DNA from: an uncultured Bacilli bacterium
GTDB taxonomy: Bacteria > Bacillota_I > Bacilli_A > RF39 > UBA660
DNA length: 64,000 nt
NCBI GenBank assembly: GCA_947632415.1
Contig: CANRPB010000001.1
Span: 1-64,000 of the forward strand
Direction: 5' to 3'
Below, piece after piece: positions 47,443-56,115 of this stretch (positions within the stretch are counted from its first letter, which is position 1; every line of letters starts with the position of its first letter). The notes under the pieces are model-generated. The model ran no database searches, was not told the origin of the DNA, and saw only the letters and a program-made list of their open reading frames with translations. The position numbers and the translations under genes were made by a program.

Positions 47443-47488
47443 TTGATTGATTAATTACTCAAGAATACCTATTTTTAGTAAAAGCTTC

Positions 47489-48976
47489 TTAAACCAGTTT
47501 ATTTTTTTTCTCCGGTTCAGTAGCTGGATATTCTCCTTCTTTAGGAGCAATCAGTGTATCTTGACAGTATTCTGCAAGACGATCAGCAGGATCACGATAC
47601 AGATTAATAATCTGCCCTACTACTAGGCGTAAATCATCTTCAGTGAACTTTTTATTTGGTTTATCAAAGTAATTAGTTCTTACACTACCAAGAATCATGC
47701 GAGCAGCTTTACGATCACTTTCTATTTGAGCTTTCTTATTCTCTTCAAGTCCTTCAGTAGATATGTTATAATCGTTGAATAACTTAGAGATATATTCTTC
47801 ACCAAGTATACCAGTAATTGCTTTCAACGCTTTATCTTCTTTGGGATCAAGCTTCTCGTTATCTTTCAGTTTATAACGGAATTTAGTTGTAAGCAATTCA
47901 CGTAACGCCAATGCTACTTGCTCTTCAGACCAACCAAGTTTACTCATGTGATAGTGCAATATGGAATGCGCCATACACGGTGAACCGGTTAGTGATGTAT
48001 AAGTATACATAGCCTGACCAAGGCCACTCATTAATGCGGTCGGCTCAATAAGTTTAAATATTTCTTGAATCCAATAATCAACTCCTTTATCATCTAAAGC
48101 GAGTCTCTTATCAGTATCATTTTCTTTGCCCAAACAATAGACACGATACCACTCAACAGTATTTACTATATTTGCGGCAGTGTTCTTTGTCTTAGTAATA
48201 AGATATTGAAGTGCTTCCTTCAATTCTTCTTCAGTAGTGATCTTCTTTGGATCAAGCTCGGGTACAACTGATACTACTTCACCTTCTTTCGGTTTCAAAT
48301 CTTCAGGTATTTCAGATTTAGCGAAATCAAGTTTCATTTGACCGTCATTACCCGGTAACGCTTTGGCAGGTGCTAGTTTAATACCTAACATGCTTGCCAT
48401 GTTCTGCAAAGGTACAATTTGATCTTCACTTATGAGCAGATTCAATTCACCTTTCTCATTCTTACTAAGCAATTCTTGACGGACATCGACTAATGCCAAT
48501 AGAGTAACAACATCGATACTCTTCATCAAGTCACTATACAATTCCGGATAGTTCTTAACGAGTTCTTCATTCTTACCATATTTTTCCCACATAACATGAG
48601 CAAGCATGGCTTTACCATCTATACTAGATGTTGGTGCACTCATGGGAATACCCGTTGTTCCACCAATTAAAGAAGCTGCACGTTCCAATGCTTTCTTACC
48701 TCCTTTTAAGTCAGTATCAGCATTTTCTGGAATGATAGTAGGAATCTTTTCTGTCTTCTTTTTAGGCTTATCTGGAGCTTTCTGGGTGTCCTTCTTTGCC
48801 TCTACTTTTACTTCAGTAGCTGTAGGAGTAGTCTTTACTTCCTCTACTTTCACTTCTTCAACTTTTGGTGTTTCCACCACTTTAGTTTCTTCAGCTTTTT
48901 GCTTAGCTTCTAATTTTGCAGCTTTTTTTGCTGCTTTCAATGCTGCTTTTCTTTCAGCTTTTGTCATTTCTGCCAT
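47489..48976 (-). CDS. Large conserved-type protein with Lys/Ala/Glu-rich N-terminus
   Basis: 495 aa. Residues 1-80 are low-complexity Lys/Ala/Glu/Val, probably disordered or helical. The remaining ~400 residues form a helical globular domain with sequence such as GLGQAMYTYTSLTGSPCMAHS. TAA stop and no in-frame TAG. Such a long protein in this position is likely to be conserved in relatives, but I cannot name a function. Confidence 0.7.
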   Translation of the reverse strand: MAEMTKAERKAALKAAKKAAKLEAKQKAEETKVVETPKVEEVKVEEVKTTPTATEVKVEAKKDTQKAPDKPKKKTEKIPTIIPENADTDLKGGKKALERAASLIGGTTGIPMSAPTSSIDGKAMLAHVMWEKYGKNEELVKNYPELYSDLMKSIDVVTLLALVDVRQELLSKNEKGELNLLISEDQIVPLQNMASMLGIKLAPAKALPGNDGQMKLDFAKSEIPEDLKPKEGEVVSVVPELDPKKITTEEELKEALQYLITKTKNTAANIVNTVEWYRVYCLGKENDTDKRLALDDKGVDYWIQEIFKLIEPTALMSGLGQAMYTYTSLTGSPCMAHSILHYHMSKLGWSEEQVALALRELLTTKFRYKLKDNEKLDPKEDKALKAITGILGEEYISKLFNDYNISTEGLEENKKAQIESDRKAARMILGSVRTNYFDKPNKKFTEDDLRLVVGQIINLYRDPADRLAEYCQDTLIAPKEGEYPATEPEKKNKLV

Positions 48977-49038
48977 TTTGATAATAGTTTAAAATGTTAA
49001 ATAAATTAGTTAAATACACATTAAAGATAGTTGAAATG

Positions 49039-49410
49039 TTAGCTATCATTTTGAATTGCTGGTGGGTTTCTTCCATTAGTACCTGTATGTTTACTAATTA
49101 GTGCGTCAAACAATACCTCATCTTTAATGATGTGACCTGCAACCCCAGATTGGCAAACGGTAGTACCTTCTGTCACTGTAGCTACTAAGCTTTGCATGCA
49201 CATTAAAGGATCAGCATTATTTATGGTGCTAATCAGTTCAGTAACTGGTTTAACTGGGTGTTTAGACCCAGTTAACCCTTTACTTAACATACCTACTAAT
49301 AGACCAGTCATAATAGCAAAGAGTAGTTTCCACCACATCTTTGTACTACGAAACAATCTAGCAATAACAAATGCTGCCATTACTAGAACAATAATAATTG
49401 CTGGTGTCAT
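49039..49410 (-). CDS. Small membrane protein
   Basis: 123 aa with two hydrophobic helices at residues about 2-18 and 28-45 separated by a short basic turn (RSTKMWWK), followed by a soluble domain containing two cysteines that could form a disulfide. TAA stop. It could be a lysis or superinfection protein, but nothing specific supports that. Confidence 0.65.
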   Translation of the reverse strand: MTPAIIIVLVMAAFVIARLFRSTKMWWKLLFAIMTGLLVGMLSKGLTGSKHPVKPVTELISTINNADPLMCMQSLVATVTEGTTVCQSGVAGHIIKDEVLFDALISKHTGTNGRNPPAIQNDS

Positions 49411-49424
49411 AGTTAGTAATGTTT

Positions 49425-49985
49425 TTAGTTTAACAATTGTTTTAATCTCTCTCGCGCATTATTTAAACGCGCTTTAACTTGTGATTCTGTAATCCCAAGT
49501 TTATCACCTATCTCTTTATAAGATAGATTTTCAGTAGTACGTAACTCTATTATAGTCCTATAATGAGGTCTAAGCATTTTTAATGCTTCAGTTAATCGTG
49601 AATTAGTTTCATGACCAATATATATTTCTTCAGGTGAATCGTCGGCCGAACTCCTCACTTGATAGAAATTTTCTTCATCATCTAATTCATAATCATACTT
49701 TTCCTTTTTAGTTCTACGAATATAGTCTATACTACTGTTTATAGCTATTGTTTTTAACCACATTTCAAATGAAATATGATATGTGTACGTAGCTAATTTA
49801 AAATAGGCTTTAGTAAAAGTCACTGATACTAAATCATCAGTTACGTCTTTATTTCTCACTATGTCATATATGACATTATGAATGACGTGTACGTATTTAT
49901 TATAAAGCATAGTGAAGGCATTCTGGTCGCCTTCTTTAGCCTTGTTGATGAAGACTAAGAGCTGTTGTTTCTCTTCATCTGTCAT
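49425..49985 (-). CDS. RNA polymerase sigma factor, sigma-70/ECF family
   Basis: 186 aa from ATG 49985 (upstream in-frame starts would overlap the previous gene and the palindromic repeat). Region 2 is seen in FTMLYNKYVHVIHNVIYDIV and the following VTFTKAYFKL ... FEMWLKTIAINSSIDYIRR segment that melts the -10 element. Region 4 is a clear helix-turn-helix: LRPHYRTIIELRTTENLSY, KEIGDKLGITESQVKARL, ending in an Arg/Leu helix. There are no region 1 or 3 domains, as in ECF sigma factors. It would redirect the host RNA polymerase to phage promoters. Confidence 0.9.
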   Translation of the reverse strand: MTDEEKQQLLVFINKAKEGDQNAFTMLYNKYVHVIHNVIYDIVRNKDVTDDLVSVTFTKAYFKLATYTYHISFEMWLKTIAINSSIDYIRRTKKEKYDYELDDEENFYQVRSSADDSPEEIYIGHETNSRLTEALKMLRPHYRTIIELRTTENLSYKEIGDKLGITESQVKARLNNARERLKQLLN

Positions 49986-50003
49986 AATATTAGGCTTGTT
50001 AGT

Positions 50004-50033
50004 GGTTATAACAATAACCAAACTGTTATAACC
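50004..50033. promoter_or_regulatory. Paired palindrome upstream of sigma gene
   Basis: GTTATAAC occurs at 50005-50012 and again at 50025-50032; each copy is its own palindrome, and together GGTTATAACA/TGTTATAACC form a 10-bp stem with a 10-base loop. The pair lies 18 bases before the sigma factor ATG. It may be a two-site operator for a dimeric regulator or an RNA hairpin in the leader. Confidence 0.5.
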
Positions 50034-50416
50034 TAGAATGGTAGCTCTAAAATGTATCGGTAATAGTATTCGTACCATTCATTCATGAATTTCTTATATA
50101 TATCCCATATGCATTCCATGAATTCTCTTTTCATGGGTATAGTTAGTATTTTCGGTGATGTATTGTTGATTAGTCCACAGACGATACGTATACGCACGTC
50201 TAATGTAACTCTGTGGTCTTTACCTATTCTCTGTAATATCATGTTATCAAAGAAGTAGATTATATGAGCAACATGTTTATACGATCCAAATGGTTTCTTT
50301 TTAATTTCTCTATTTTGAATACGTATAAAAGTGTACCATTCAGGACGCCAATTAAAATCACTATATTTAGCGCCCCAAACAGTATATATATGATTTGTTA
50401 AACTATGTATTACCAT
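50006..50416 (-). CDS. Hypothetical aromatic-rich protein
   Basis: 127 codons to a TAG at 50035-50033; if TAG is glutamine it continues for nine residues to TAA 50008-50006, through the palindromic repeat. Rich in Tyr, Phe, Trp, Arg and Ile, with a basic middle. It starts inside the end of the gene upstream. Not recognised. Confidence 0.55.
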
Positions 50417-50861
50417 AATTTAATTGTTGCTTAGCTATTTTCATTAATACCACATTAATTTGAGCCAAAGACCAACCTGTTACTTCAAGCATATATGCTT
50501 TAGTGGCTGCAATACCTCTACCAAATACCGATACATCTTGGATATATCTATTAGTAAATGCTTCTAATTGTTCATTTGTAATATTAGGCATTTTAGTACC
50601 ACGAATCGATTTACGATAAGATGGTAAGGAACATATTTCTGAGTATTCATACTCTAGAAAGACAAATTTATCAGGGTTGGTTAATATTGCTTGTATTTCA
50701 ACTGAATCTTCAGGCAATACAGTAAATTTACCCTTTTGCACTAAATCATTGATTAATAGTGCATTAGTAATTCTTAAGCACGGAGCTTCACCAATTACAT
50801 TTGCTAATAATTCAAATTGGTCACCTATTATTCTATAGATACCGGGGTGATTGAGTTTCAT
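50367..50861 (-). CDS. Hypothetical protein
   Basis: 152 codons to TAG 50405-50403; with TAG as glutamine it gains 12 residues and ends at TAA 50369-50367, overlapping the next gene by 50 bases. The ATG of that next gene lies only 8 bases before the TAG, the usual stop/start arrangement, which suggests this TAG was once a stop. Start ATG 50861 overlaps the upstream TGA. Function not recognised. Confidence 0.55.
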
Positions 50862-51040
50862 TTGTTGATTTCTTTTTTAAAGTTATCGACTATTCCAGAC
50901 ACTTCAGATAATGATAGTTCTGGATACTTTTGCATCACTTTATTTATTGCATCTATATCAGACTTGGCTGAATTGAGCAATTTAATAAACTCTGTTCTTT
51001 CGTGCTTAGATTTAAACCAAGCAAAATACTTTACATACAT
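50858..51040 (-). CDS. Small hypothetical protein
   Basis: 60 aa, TGA stop shared with the next ATG. Helical, charged, with an N-terminal aromatic patch. Overlaps its upstream gene by 10 bases. Not recognised. Confidence 0.6.
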   Translation of the reverse strand: MYVKYFAWFKSKHERTEFIKLLNSAKSDIDAINKVMQKYPELSLSEVSGIVDNFKKEINK

Positions 51041-51318
51041 TGATACTCGTATTCTTTAATTTTGTTACTCAGTTCATTCCATTTAGTTAAATTAATATCA
51101 GTAGCATCAACTAAATGAATAATGTTACAATCTACTACGTTAGTATCAAATATTCTGTAAAGTATTTTAATTGCTTTTTTATAATGATACCTATTTTTAT
51201 AGTACTGCGGTATTGCACCATAAAGACGCTCAACCAATTCTGTCCGCATCTTCAATTCAGTAGCAGCTTTATCCCATGCTTCTGGAAGATTCTCTCTGAT
51301 AAATTTTCTAACACTCAT
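51031..51318 (-). CDS. Small hypothetical protein
   Basis: 95 aa, TAA stop. Basic and helical, with a Tyr-rich middle (QYYKNRYHYKKAI). First protein gene after the tRNA-like element at 51,349. Not recognised. Confidence 0.6.
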   Translation of the reverse strand: MSVRKFIRENLPEAWDKAATELKMRTELVERLYGAIPQYYKNRYHYKKAIKILYRIFDTNVVDCNIIHLVDATDINLTKWNELSNKIKEYEYQCM

Positions 51319-51348
51319 AATTTAATTGATTTAAATTGTTAATAATGT

Positions 51349-51421
51349 AGTGAGTAGGAGATTCGAACTCCTTATCTCTTGGTAAAATCCAAGGCTTCAC
51401 TCCACGCAAAGCTTACTCACT
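51349..51421 (-). tRNA. tRNA, probably Lys (UUU), with shortened anticodon loop
   Basis: 73 bases on the minus strand. Acceptor AGTGAGT/ACTCACT, D stem GCTT/AAGC with a GG-containing loop, variable loop AGATA and T arm AGGAG-TTCGAAT-CTCCT are canonical. The anticodon stem CTTGG/CCAAG is good, but the loop ATTTTA has six bases instead of seven and base 26 is absent. The loop places TTT as the anticodon. It may be a working tRNA-Lys or a degenerate tRNA kept for processing. Confidence 0.7.
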
Positions 51422-52288
51422 AATCCATCAAGTTCTAACATTTTACAGGGTCGAGAGCTTGCAACAACACCAAACCTATTTATTACTCGCGGGGATACGA
51501 CGAGGCTCACCTCTGTTGCTAGACGGAGCTACCCCAGACTTTACTTACGCTACTAAGCGGGTATAGTCAGTAACATAACTTGTATTGCCAGTTATTCGCA
51601 TTATTGACCTATTCTATTTCACATTGTCGCCGTCAAATCCATTTTACCCCCGTAGAATGCGTTTTAAGGCTATTTTAAGGCGATTCTAGACACTTTTGAG
51701 GTTGACTGGATGATTTATATCAATTTGCATCTAAAATGTCTTAAAATGGCTTAAAACGCTTAATTATGAAAAATTTAATTAGAATAGTGGAGGTAGAGAT
51801 CTCCGACAATCTCGTCCGTACGACTGCTCCATAGACCTAACAGTCAATTGTGGATATGTAGCCGACCAAAGCTACATACCCTATGGTCTTGTAAATGGTT
51901 AGTTCACTATATACTGATCTTGATGATATACGAATGATGACAGCTTTTATCCTATACACTGTGATTCGAAGATTCACATCATTCAGTCTATGCTTGATAC
52001 CACGACTAAAGCTTTTCTCTATTTCTAGAGGACAATCTTATTGTCGCGATCTCAGACTTATGATCAGTAGTTCATTGTGGTCCCTCATAACTGATTCAAA
52101 GATACTGTATGAGACCTGTTAATTCAGGTCTGTAATGCGACTCAGGCCCTGTGCGCAATGCAACTTCCGACTCACGCATTAAAGTTATTGATTCAAAGAT
52201 TCTAAACTTGGAACTTCTTTTTTTATGAAAGTCACTTCAGTGACTTGAGTAAATAAGCCACGCTAGTGGACTTTTATTTTTAATCGAA
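51422..52288 (-). ncRNA. ORF-free hairpin-rich region
   Basis: No supportable gene on either strand. It contains ATGTAGC/GCTACAT (51,856-51,877), AGACCTG/CAGGTCT (52,112-52,131), a near-perfect palindrome around AAGTCACT/AGTGACTT just downstream of the 52,289 gene, and the repeat element at 51,661-51,761. It may hold an untranslated RNA, a promoter or an origin. Strand is taken from the surrounding operon. Confidence 0.4.
51661..51761. repeat. Intergenic TTTTAAGGC-type repeat, copy A
   Basis: Two clusters of the motif TTTTAAG(G/A)C face each other: GTTTTAAGGC, ATTTTAAGGC at 51,661-51,682 and, inverted, GTCTTAAAATGGCTTAAAAC at 51,738-51,757. The left half (GGCTATTTTAAGGCG, then GACACTTTT) closely matches copy B at 56,976. 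Shared only between two intergenic sites, it is likely a promoter, replication or packaging signal. Confidence 0.55.
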
Positions 52289-52759
52289 TTAGCGACGGTT
52301 AATACCCGGTACTAATTCATCGTATCTCCATTGCCATGAATCTGGGAAGAGTTCACGTAAATCATTCTGTGATTCATCGATACTCTTACCGATTTCAATT
52401 AAGTCTTTATCGTACTGCTTCTTCATCTCACGAGCTTCTTTATCCCATGCAGACACAGGTTTCTTTCCACTCTTGATGTCTTCAGCAAGTGCTGATAATT
52501 CCTTCAGGTAAGTTTTGATACGTTGGTTTGTACGATTGGATCTACGAACTTGCAATACCGCAGAGGATACTGTAAATTCACATTTCTGTACAACAGCAAC
52601 TAACTCGTTCGTTAACTTCTCTTTGCGACGTTCAGCAATCTTTTCAGCTGCTTTGGTTGCAATATCTTCAGTTACTTTACTAGAGTTAGCGATAACATCT
52701 TGGATGTTTTCACCATCAATATCCTGCGTAAGGATATTCATCTTTTTGTCTTCTGCCAT
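52289..52759 (-). CDS. Hypothetical helical protein
   Basis: 156 aa, TAA stop, highly charged and predicted coiled coil over most of its length, ending in WQWRYDELVPGINRR. Codon choice and an intact frame support coding. A hairpin follows about 40 bases after the stop. No function recognised. Confidence 0.65.
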   Translation of the reverse strand: MAEDKKMNILTQDIDGENIQDVIANSSKVTEDIATKAAEKIAERRKEKLTNELVAVVQKCEFTVSSAVLQVRRSNRTNQRIKTYLKELSALAEDIKSGKKPVSAWDKEAREMKKQYDKDLIEIGKSIDESQNDLRELFPDSWQWRYDELVPGINRR

Positions 52760-52835
52760 TTTGATTAAGCTTTAATTGATTTAACAATAATTTATTTAAC
52801 ACTCTGTTAGTACCAAATTAAAAGACCTACCCTAT

Positions 52836-52931
52836 TTATTTGTATTGCTTATTCATAGGAAACCCATTTCCTTCTTTCATAAACTGTTTATAAACAGGTT
52901 GACCGTTGTATAGTCCATTGTACTCTTGCAT
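52836..52931 (-). CDS. Small polar peptide
   Basis: 31 codons from ATG 52931 to TAA. Composition is Gly/Asn/Gln/Tyr-rich, ending in GFPMNKQYK. Nine further codons upstream are open but without a start. It fills an otherwise empty gap. Could be a remnant of a longer gene. Confidence 0.4.
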   Translation of the reverse strand: MQEYNGLYNGQPVYKQFMKEGNGFPMNKQYK

Positions 52932-53092
52932 ATAGCTTCCATTAGGGTTCTGGTTATTTGTAGGTCTTTATGTTGATTGGATTCACCACATTATTAAGTT
53001 TTAGTTAATAATATTATATAGTTTGGGTAGATACTCTGGCGGAATATCTACCTCTAACTATCATAGCAACAATAATGAGTATCACCTCAATA

Positions 53093-53197
53093 TTATTTAG
53101 TACTTGCCTTGCAACGGTTATAAGGCACCATTTTAGCATGTTTTGGCTGCTTCTTAGGATTCTTAGTAGCTTGCCAAGGTTTAACTTTTTGTGACAT
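53093..53197 (-). CDS. Small lysine-rich peptide
   Basis: 34 aa (MSQKVKPWQATKNPKKQP at the start) with TAA stop. Its ATG overlaps the TAA of the upstream gene (TAATG), strong evidence of translation. Very basic, so it may bind nucleic acid or ribosomes. Not recognised. Confidence 0.65.
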   Translation of the reverse strand: MSQKVKPWQATKNPKKQPKHAKMVPYNRCKASTK

Positions 53198-53664
53198 TAG
53201 AATAGTTTGATTATTGGATTAATATCGCGAATTAATTCAGGCATATGTTCGAGACCGTAATTCTTCAATACTTCACGATGACGCGTATATGTCATATTAC
53301 CATTTATTTTAGCTACTTTAGATAACAGCTCACTGTACTGATTTTTAGTAGAAATCAGGTAAGCAATCAAATCACTGTTATGAACAGCTAATGGTTTCAA
53401 TGATGTTGCACCGATATGAGTAATTATATCTTTACAAAGAGATTCAATCTGTTTCAAAATACTATCTTCTTTGTTTTCTTTGATATTTATTACTGTTGGT
53501 ACTATTGACATACGTATTAATGCGGTAGTTACTTCTTCATCATTTAATATGGTAATATCTCCTTCTTCTGCAGAAGTATATTCACCGATCACGTCGCTCA
53601 ACTTTGATGCTAATTTAGGTTCGTCTTTAATAGCACCTTCGAATTTAATGACAATTGCTTTCAT
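53197..53664 (-). CDS. Hypothetical protein
   Basis: 155 aa, TAA stop coupled to the downstream small gene. Alternating hydrophobic and acidic residues, probably a compact alpha/beta fold; no motif. It is close to the 88-aa gene upstream (17-base gap). Confidence 0.65.
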   Translation of the reverse strand: MKAIVIKFEGAIKDEPKLASKLSDVIGEYTSAEEGDITILNDEEVTTALIRMSIVPTVINIKENKEDSILKQIESLCKDIITHIGATSLKPLAVHNSDLIAYLISTKNQYSELLSKVAKINGNMTYTRHREVLKNYGLEHMPELIRDINPIIKLF

Positions 53665-53681
53665 AACTTGATATTATTAAG

Positions 53682-53948
53682 TTATTTACTAGATACAGTA
53701 ACAGATATTACTATATCATATTCATCTAATTTGTCAAATATAATATCAGTATCTAAGTCACTGCTGATTTCTATAGGTGGATCAACAGCAATTTTGATGT
53801 CTGGATGTTTACAGAGTTTTTTAGCATTAGCTAAACTAAGACCGAGGTATTTGGTAACGGCAAGTAAATTAGCTAAATAATGATTATTCTTAAACTCTAT
53901 TTCAGTGAGTTTACGCTTATTTTTAGCACTATACACTGTCATTTCCAA
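53682..53948 (-). CDS. Small hypothetical protein
   Basis: 88 aa, TAA stop, with a basic N-terminal half and acidic C-terminal half ending in beta-strand-like VISVTVSSK. The segment YLGLSLANAKKLCKHPDIKI could be a small helix-turn-helix-like or translation-factor-like motif, but this is uncertain. Overlaps the upstream gene by 10 bases. Confidence 0.6.
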   Translation of the reverse strand: MEMTVYSAKNKRKLTEIEFKNNHYLANLLAVTKYLGLSLANAKKLCKHPDIKIAVDPPIEISSDLDTDIIFDKLDEYDIVISVTVSSK

Positions 53949-54163
53949 TCCTCCACTGCTTTAGAAAATGCAATTATATTTTCATCAGCATCGCCTGCAA
54001 CAAATACCTCATTATCATAATCAATGGTTAGTATAAATGCTCTTTTATCATATAGCATTTTAATGCTAAATCCTGTAATAAGACTTAATTGCACAGCACA
54101 TGGTTCTTCAACACCGTTTTTATAAACCATGTTAAAAAATAAGAAATTTCCAATTCTTTTCAT
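53939..54163 (-). CDS. Small hypothetical protein
   Basis: 74 aa, TGA stop, beta-rich (NFLFFNMVYKNGVEEPCAV) with an acidic C-terminal half. Coupled to the 88-aa gene. Not recognised. Confidence 0.6.
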   Translation of the reverse strand: MKRIGNFLFFNMVYKNGVEEPCAVQLSLITGFSIKMLYDKRAFILTIDYDNEVFVAGDADENIIAFSKAVEDWK

Positions 54164-54172
54164 AATTTGATA

Positions 54173-54277
54173 TTATTTGATTAACGGCGTGTGCAAGAGC
54201 ATTTTGCACAATTTTACATTTGTTTCAGAATAAGTACTAGTAATGCTCACTAGCGTTAGTGTAACAATAAACACCAT
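54173..54277 (-). CDS. Possible small membrane or secreted peptide
   Basis: 34 codons, ATG 54277 to TAA, ten bases before the next gene. The first half is hydrophobic (MVFIVTLTLVSITSTYS), resembling a signal peptide. Support is position and composition only. Confidence 0.35.
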   Translation of the reverse strand: MVFIVTLTLVSITSTYSETNVKLCKMLLHTPLIK

Positions 54278-54516
54278 AAAACACATTTACTTTAGTTCTT
54301 GATACTCACTAATTACGAATAGCAGGTATAGTAATCAGCTATACCTTATCACGGCATGATTTTAACGCCTGCACTAATACTTATCTAAAAGGCTAGCACT
54401 TTTGATAAGATATGAGCCCCACATGTTTGTTACTGATTCTCACAGTGAAAGCGTGTATACTATTCTCACGAACCATATACACCATACGTAATTATGAACA
54501 AAAGCATTATTAAAGC
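54278..54516. other. Non-coding gap with hairpins
   Basis: No gene seen. On the minus strand AGGTATAG/CTATACCT with a 7-base loop, and GTGTATA/TATACAC with a longer loop, are clear inverted repeats. Possibly a leader, promoter or small RNA for the downstream genes. Confidence 0.4.
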
Positions 54517-54990
54517 TTATTTGTTTAACAACGAGTCGTTATTTGCATCACGCTTGATGTTGTCTTCAACATACTGTTGGGCTTTAGCCCCTGACACAAC
54601 TTTATTATAGTCTCTTGGATTTGCTTCATAAATATGAACTACATCTGCATTAGACAATGATGTACCATGCTGAGTTAGTATATCAACTAATACTACTTCA
54701 GGTATGGATAAGAATACACTGTCTATGCGTCTTTCTTCACGCATTACTTCACGCATCTCAAGAAAGTCTTTAATTGTTAAATGCGCATCTTCAATGATAA
54801 CAGGCTCATTTTCTTCAATTTGTACTTCAGTTTGGTTCTCACCAGTAAAGAAATCTGCAATTCTGTTTCTATCTAAATAGATTATACAACCTATTAAGAT
54901 TACAACAATTGCCACTAGAATTGCCGTTAAACATGAATTGCTTTTACGACAATTGCATTTAAATTCTGTTTCTTTTAATTCTTCATTCAT
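54517..54990 (-). CDS. Single-pass membrane protein
   Basis: 157 aa. A Cys-rich N-terminal tail (FKCNCRKSNSC) precedes one strong transmembrane helix (residues about 21-43), followed by an acidic, helical outer domain. TAA stop. The topology suggests an envelope protein of the infected cell. Not recognised. Confidence 0.65.
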   Translation of the reverse strand: MNEELKETEFKCNCRKSNSCLTAILVAIVVILIGCIIYLDRNRIADFFTGENQTEVQIEENEPVIIEDAHLTIKDFLEMREVMREERRIDSVFLSIPEVVLVDILTQHGTSLSNADVVHIYEANPRDYNKVVSGAKAQQYVEDNIKRDANNDSLLNK

Positions 54991-55018
54991 TTTGATAATG
55001 TTTTTAAGTTAATAATTA

Positions 55019-55384
55019 TTATTCACCCCAAAACCAATCTTGGATTAGTTCTGCAAAGTTATTTAAGATATATTGCCCATCTTCAAATTCCTTTATTTTC
55101 AAGGAATTACCGACACTAACATCGGAACAGTCTACCCCATAATACGAATAAATGCCGAACGAGCCCGCAGTTTTATCATATCTCTTTTTATATAAGTAAG
55201 AATAGATATAGTAATAATCAAATTTAGGTTCCCATGGTTTATTGCAATTACTAATGAAATTCAATGCAGCGATAATTGTACTAAGCTGTTCATATAGGTT
55301 CATGTGCTTATCTGCATAAGTTCTAGGCTTTCTACCTATTACTTTACAGGCGTCTTTGTAAGATTTGATGTCTTCTCGTTTCAT
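55019..55384 (-). CDS. Hypothetical protein
   Basis: 121 aa, TAA stop, with many Tyr, Asp and Lys residues (FDYYYIYSYLYKKRYDKTAG) and a C-terminal acidic/aromatic tail (DWFWGE). Soluble. The clustered aromatic strand suggests a nucleotide- or ligand-binding surface, but no family is recognised. Confidence 0.65.
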   Translation of the reverse strand: MKREDIKSYKDACKVIGRKPRTYADKHMNLYEQLSTIIAALNFISNCNKPWEPKFDYYYIYSYLYKKRYDKTAGSFGIYSYYGVDCSDVSVGNSLKIKEFEDGQYILNNFAELIQDWFWGE

Positions 55385-55403
55385 ATTAGTTAAGAGTTAA
55401 TAA

Positions 55404-55685
55404 TTATTTAATCGTGTCACCTACAAAATAGTTGCAGATGTATACATGGTCACGCACTTTAACTCTACGTGATTCTTTTGTTATTGGATTTAATAGGAGC
55501 ATGACATAGTCATCACCTGCGAGAAATTTATTACTTACGATGTAGTTACGGTAAGTAATACTAAGATCAACATAGCCTAATGGCTCACTACCCCGAATTG
55601 TTCTAGGTGAAGTAATTATTGCTGCGCATATCAAACTGATTATCAGTATAATAGCTAAGATGTTAAGTATTTTCTTTATGAGCAT
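55404..55685 (-). CDS. Membrane-anchored small protein
   Basis: 93 aa with an N-terminal hydrophobic helix (residues about 6-26) and a beta-rich C-terminal domain. Start overlaps the end of the small gene upstream by 10 bases. TAA stop. Not recognised. Confidence 0.6.
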   Translation of the reverse strand: MLIKKILNILAIILIISLICAAIITSPRTIRGSEPLGYVDLSITYRNYIVSNKFLAGDDYVMLLLNPITKESRRVKVRDHVYICNYFVGDTIK

Positions 55686-55783
55686 AGGTAATATAGGATA
55701 TAGATTAATATACCTGCTGCTATTGCAATAATCACATCATAACCTTTTGGGTTGTTACTATTATTTGCTAAGAATGTGATCAT
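55676..55783 (-). CDS. Small single-helix membrane protein
   Basis: 35 codons, ATG 55783 to TAA. A polar start (MITFLANNSNNPKGYD) leads into one hydrophobic helix ending in YLCS. Overlap with the next gene start supports translation. Confidence 0.55.
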   Translation of the reverse strand: MITFLANNSNNPKGYDVIIAIAAGILIYILYYLCS

Positions 55784-55830
55784 GTTTACAATGCCATATT
55801 CTATTATGTTTTAAGTAATGATACACTAGC

Positions 55831-56115
55831 TTATTCAGCTAGTATATCATTTATTAGACTATTTTTAATTTCTTTTTGCTTCTGTTGATGATAGTTTTTG
55901 GCTTTAATACTTTGAATTCTCGTCTTCAACTTAGCCAGATCATCAACAGTTAGTCCTTCAGCATACTGTCTGAAATCGGCGAGGTATTTATCCTTTCGGT
56001 AGCCGGTTTCTAACTGTGCTTTTTGCCACAGTTCAAGTGCATCATCGATATTTGGTCTCTGGTTGCATGATGCAAGCATTAGGCTGATTAAGCCTAAGAA
56101 TAAAATCTTTTTCAT
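55831..56115 (-). CDS. Lipoprotein
   Basis: 94 aa with a type II signal peptide: basic KK, hydrophobic core, and lipobox LASC with the lipidated cysteine at residue 17. The mature part is charged and helical. TAA stop. Start overlaps the TGA of the small membrane gene upstream. It would be attached to the host envelope; a spanin-like partner role with that gene is possible but unproven. Confidence 0.75.
   Translation of the reverse strand: MKKILFLGLISLMLASCNQRPNIDDALELWQKAQLETGYRKDKYLADFRQYAEGLTVDDLAKLKTRIQSIKAKNYHQQKQKEIKNSLINDILAE

Noticed and set aside
51960..51985. T-arm-like string around TTCGAA
   Set aside because: No acceptor stem or correct T-loop could be built around it.
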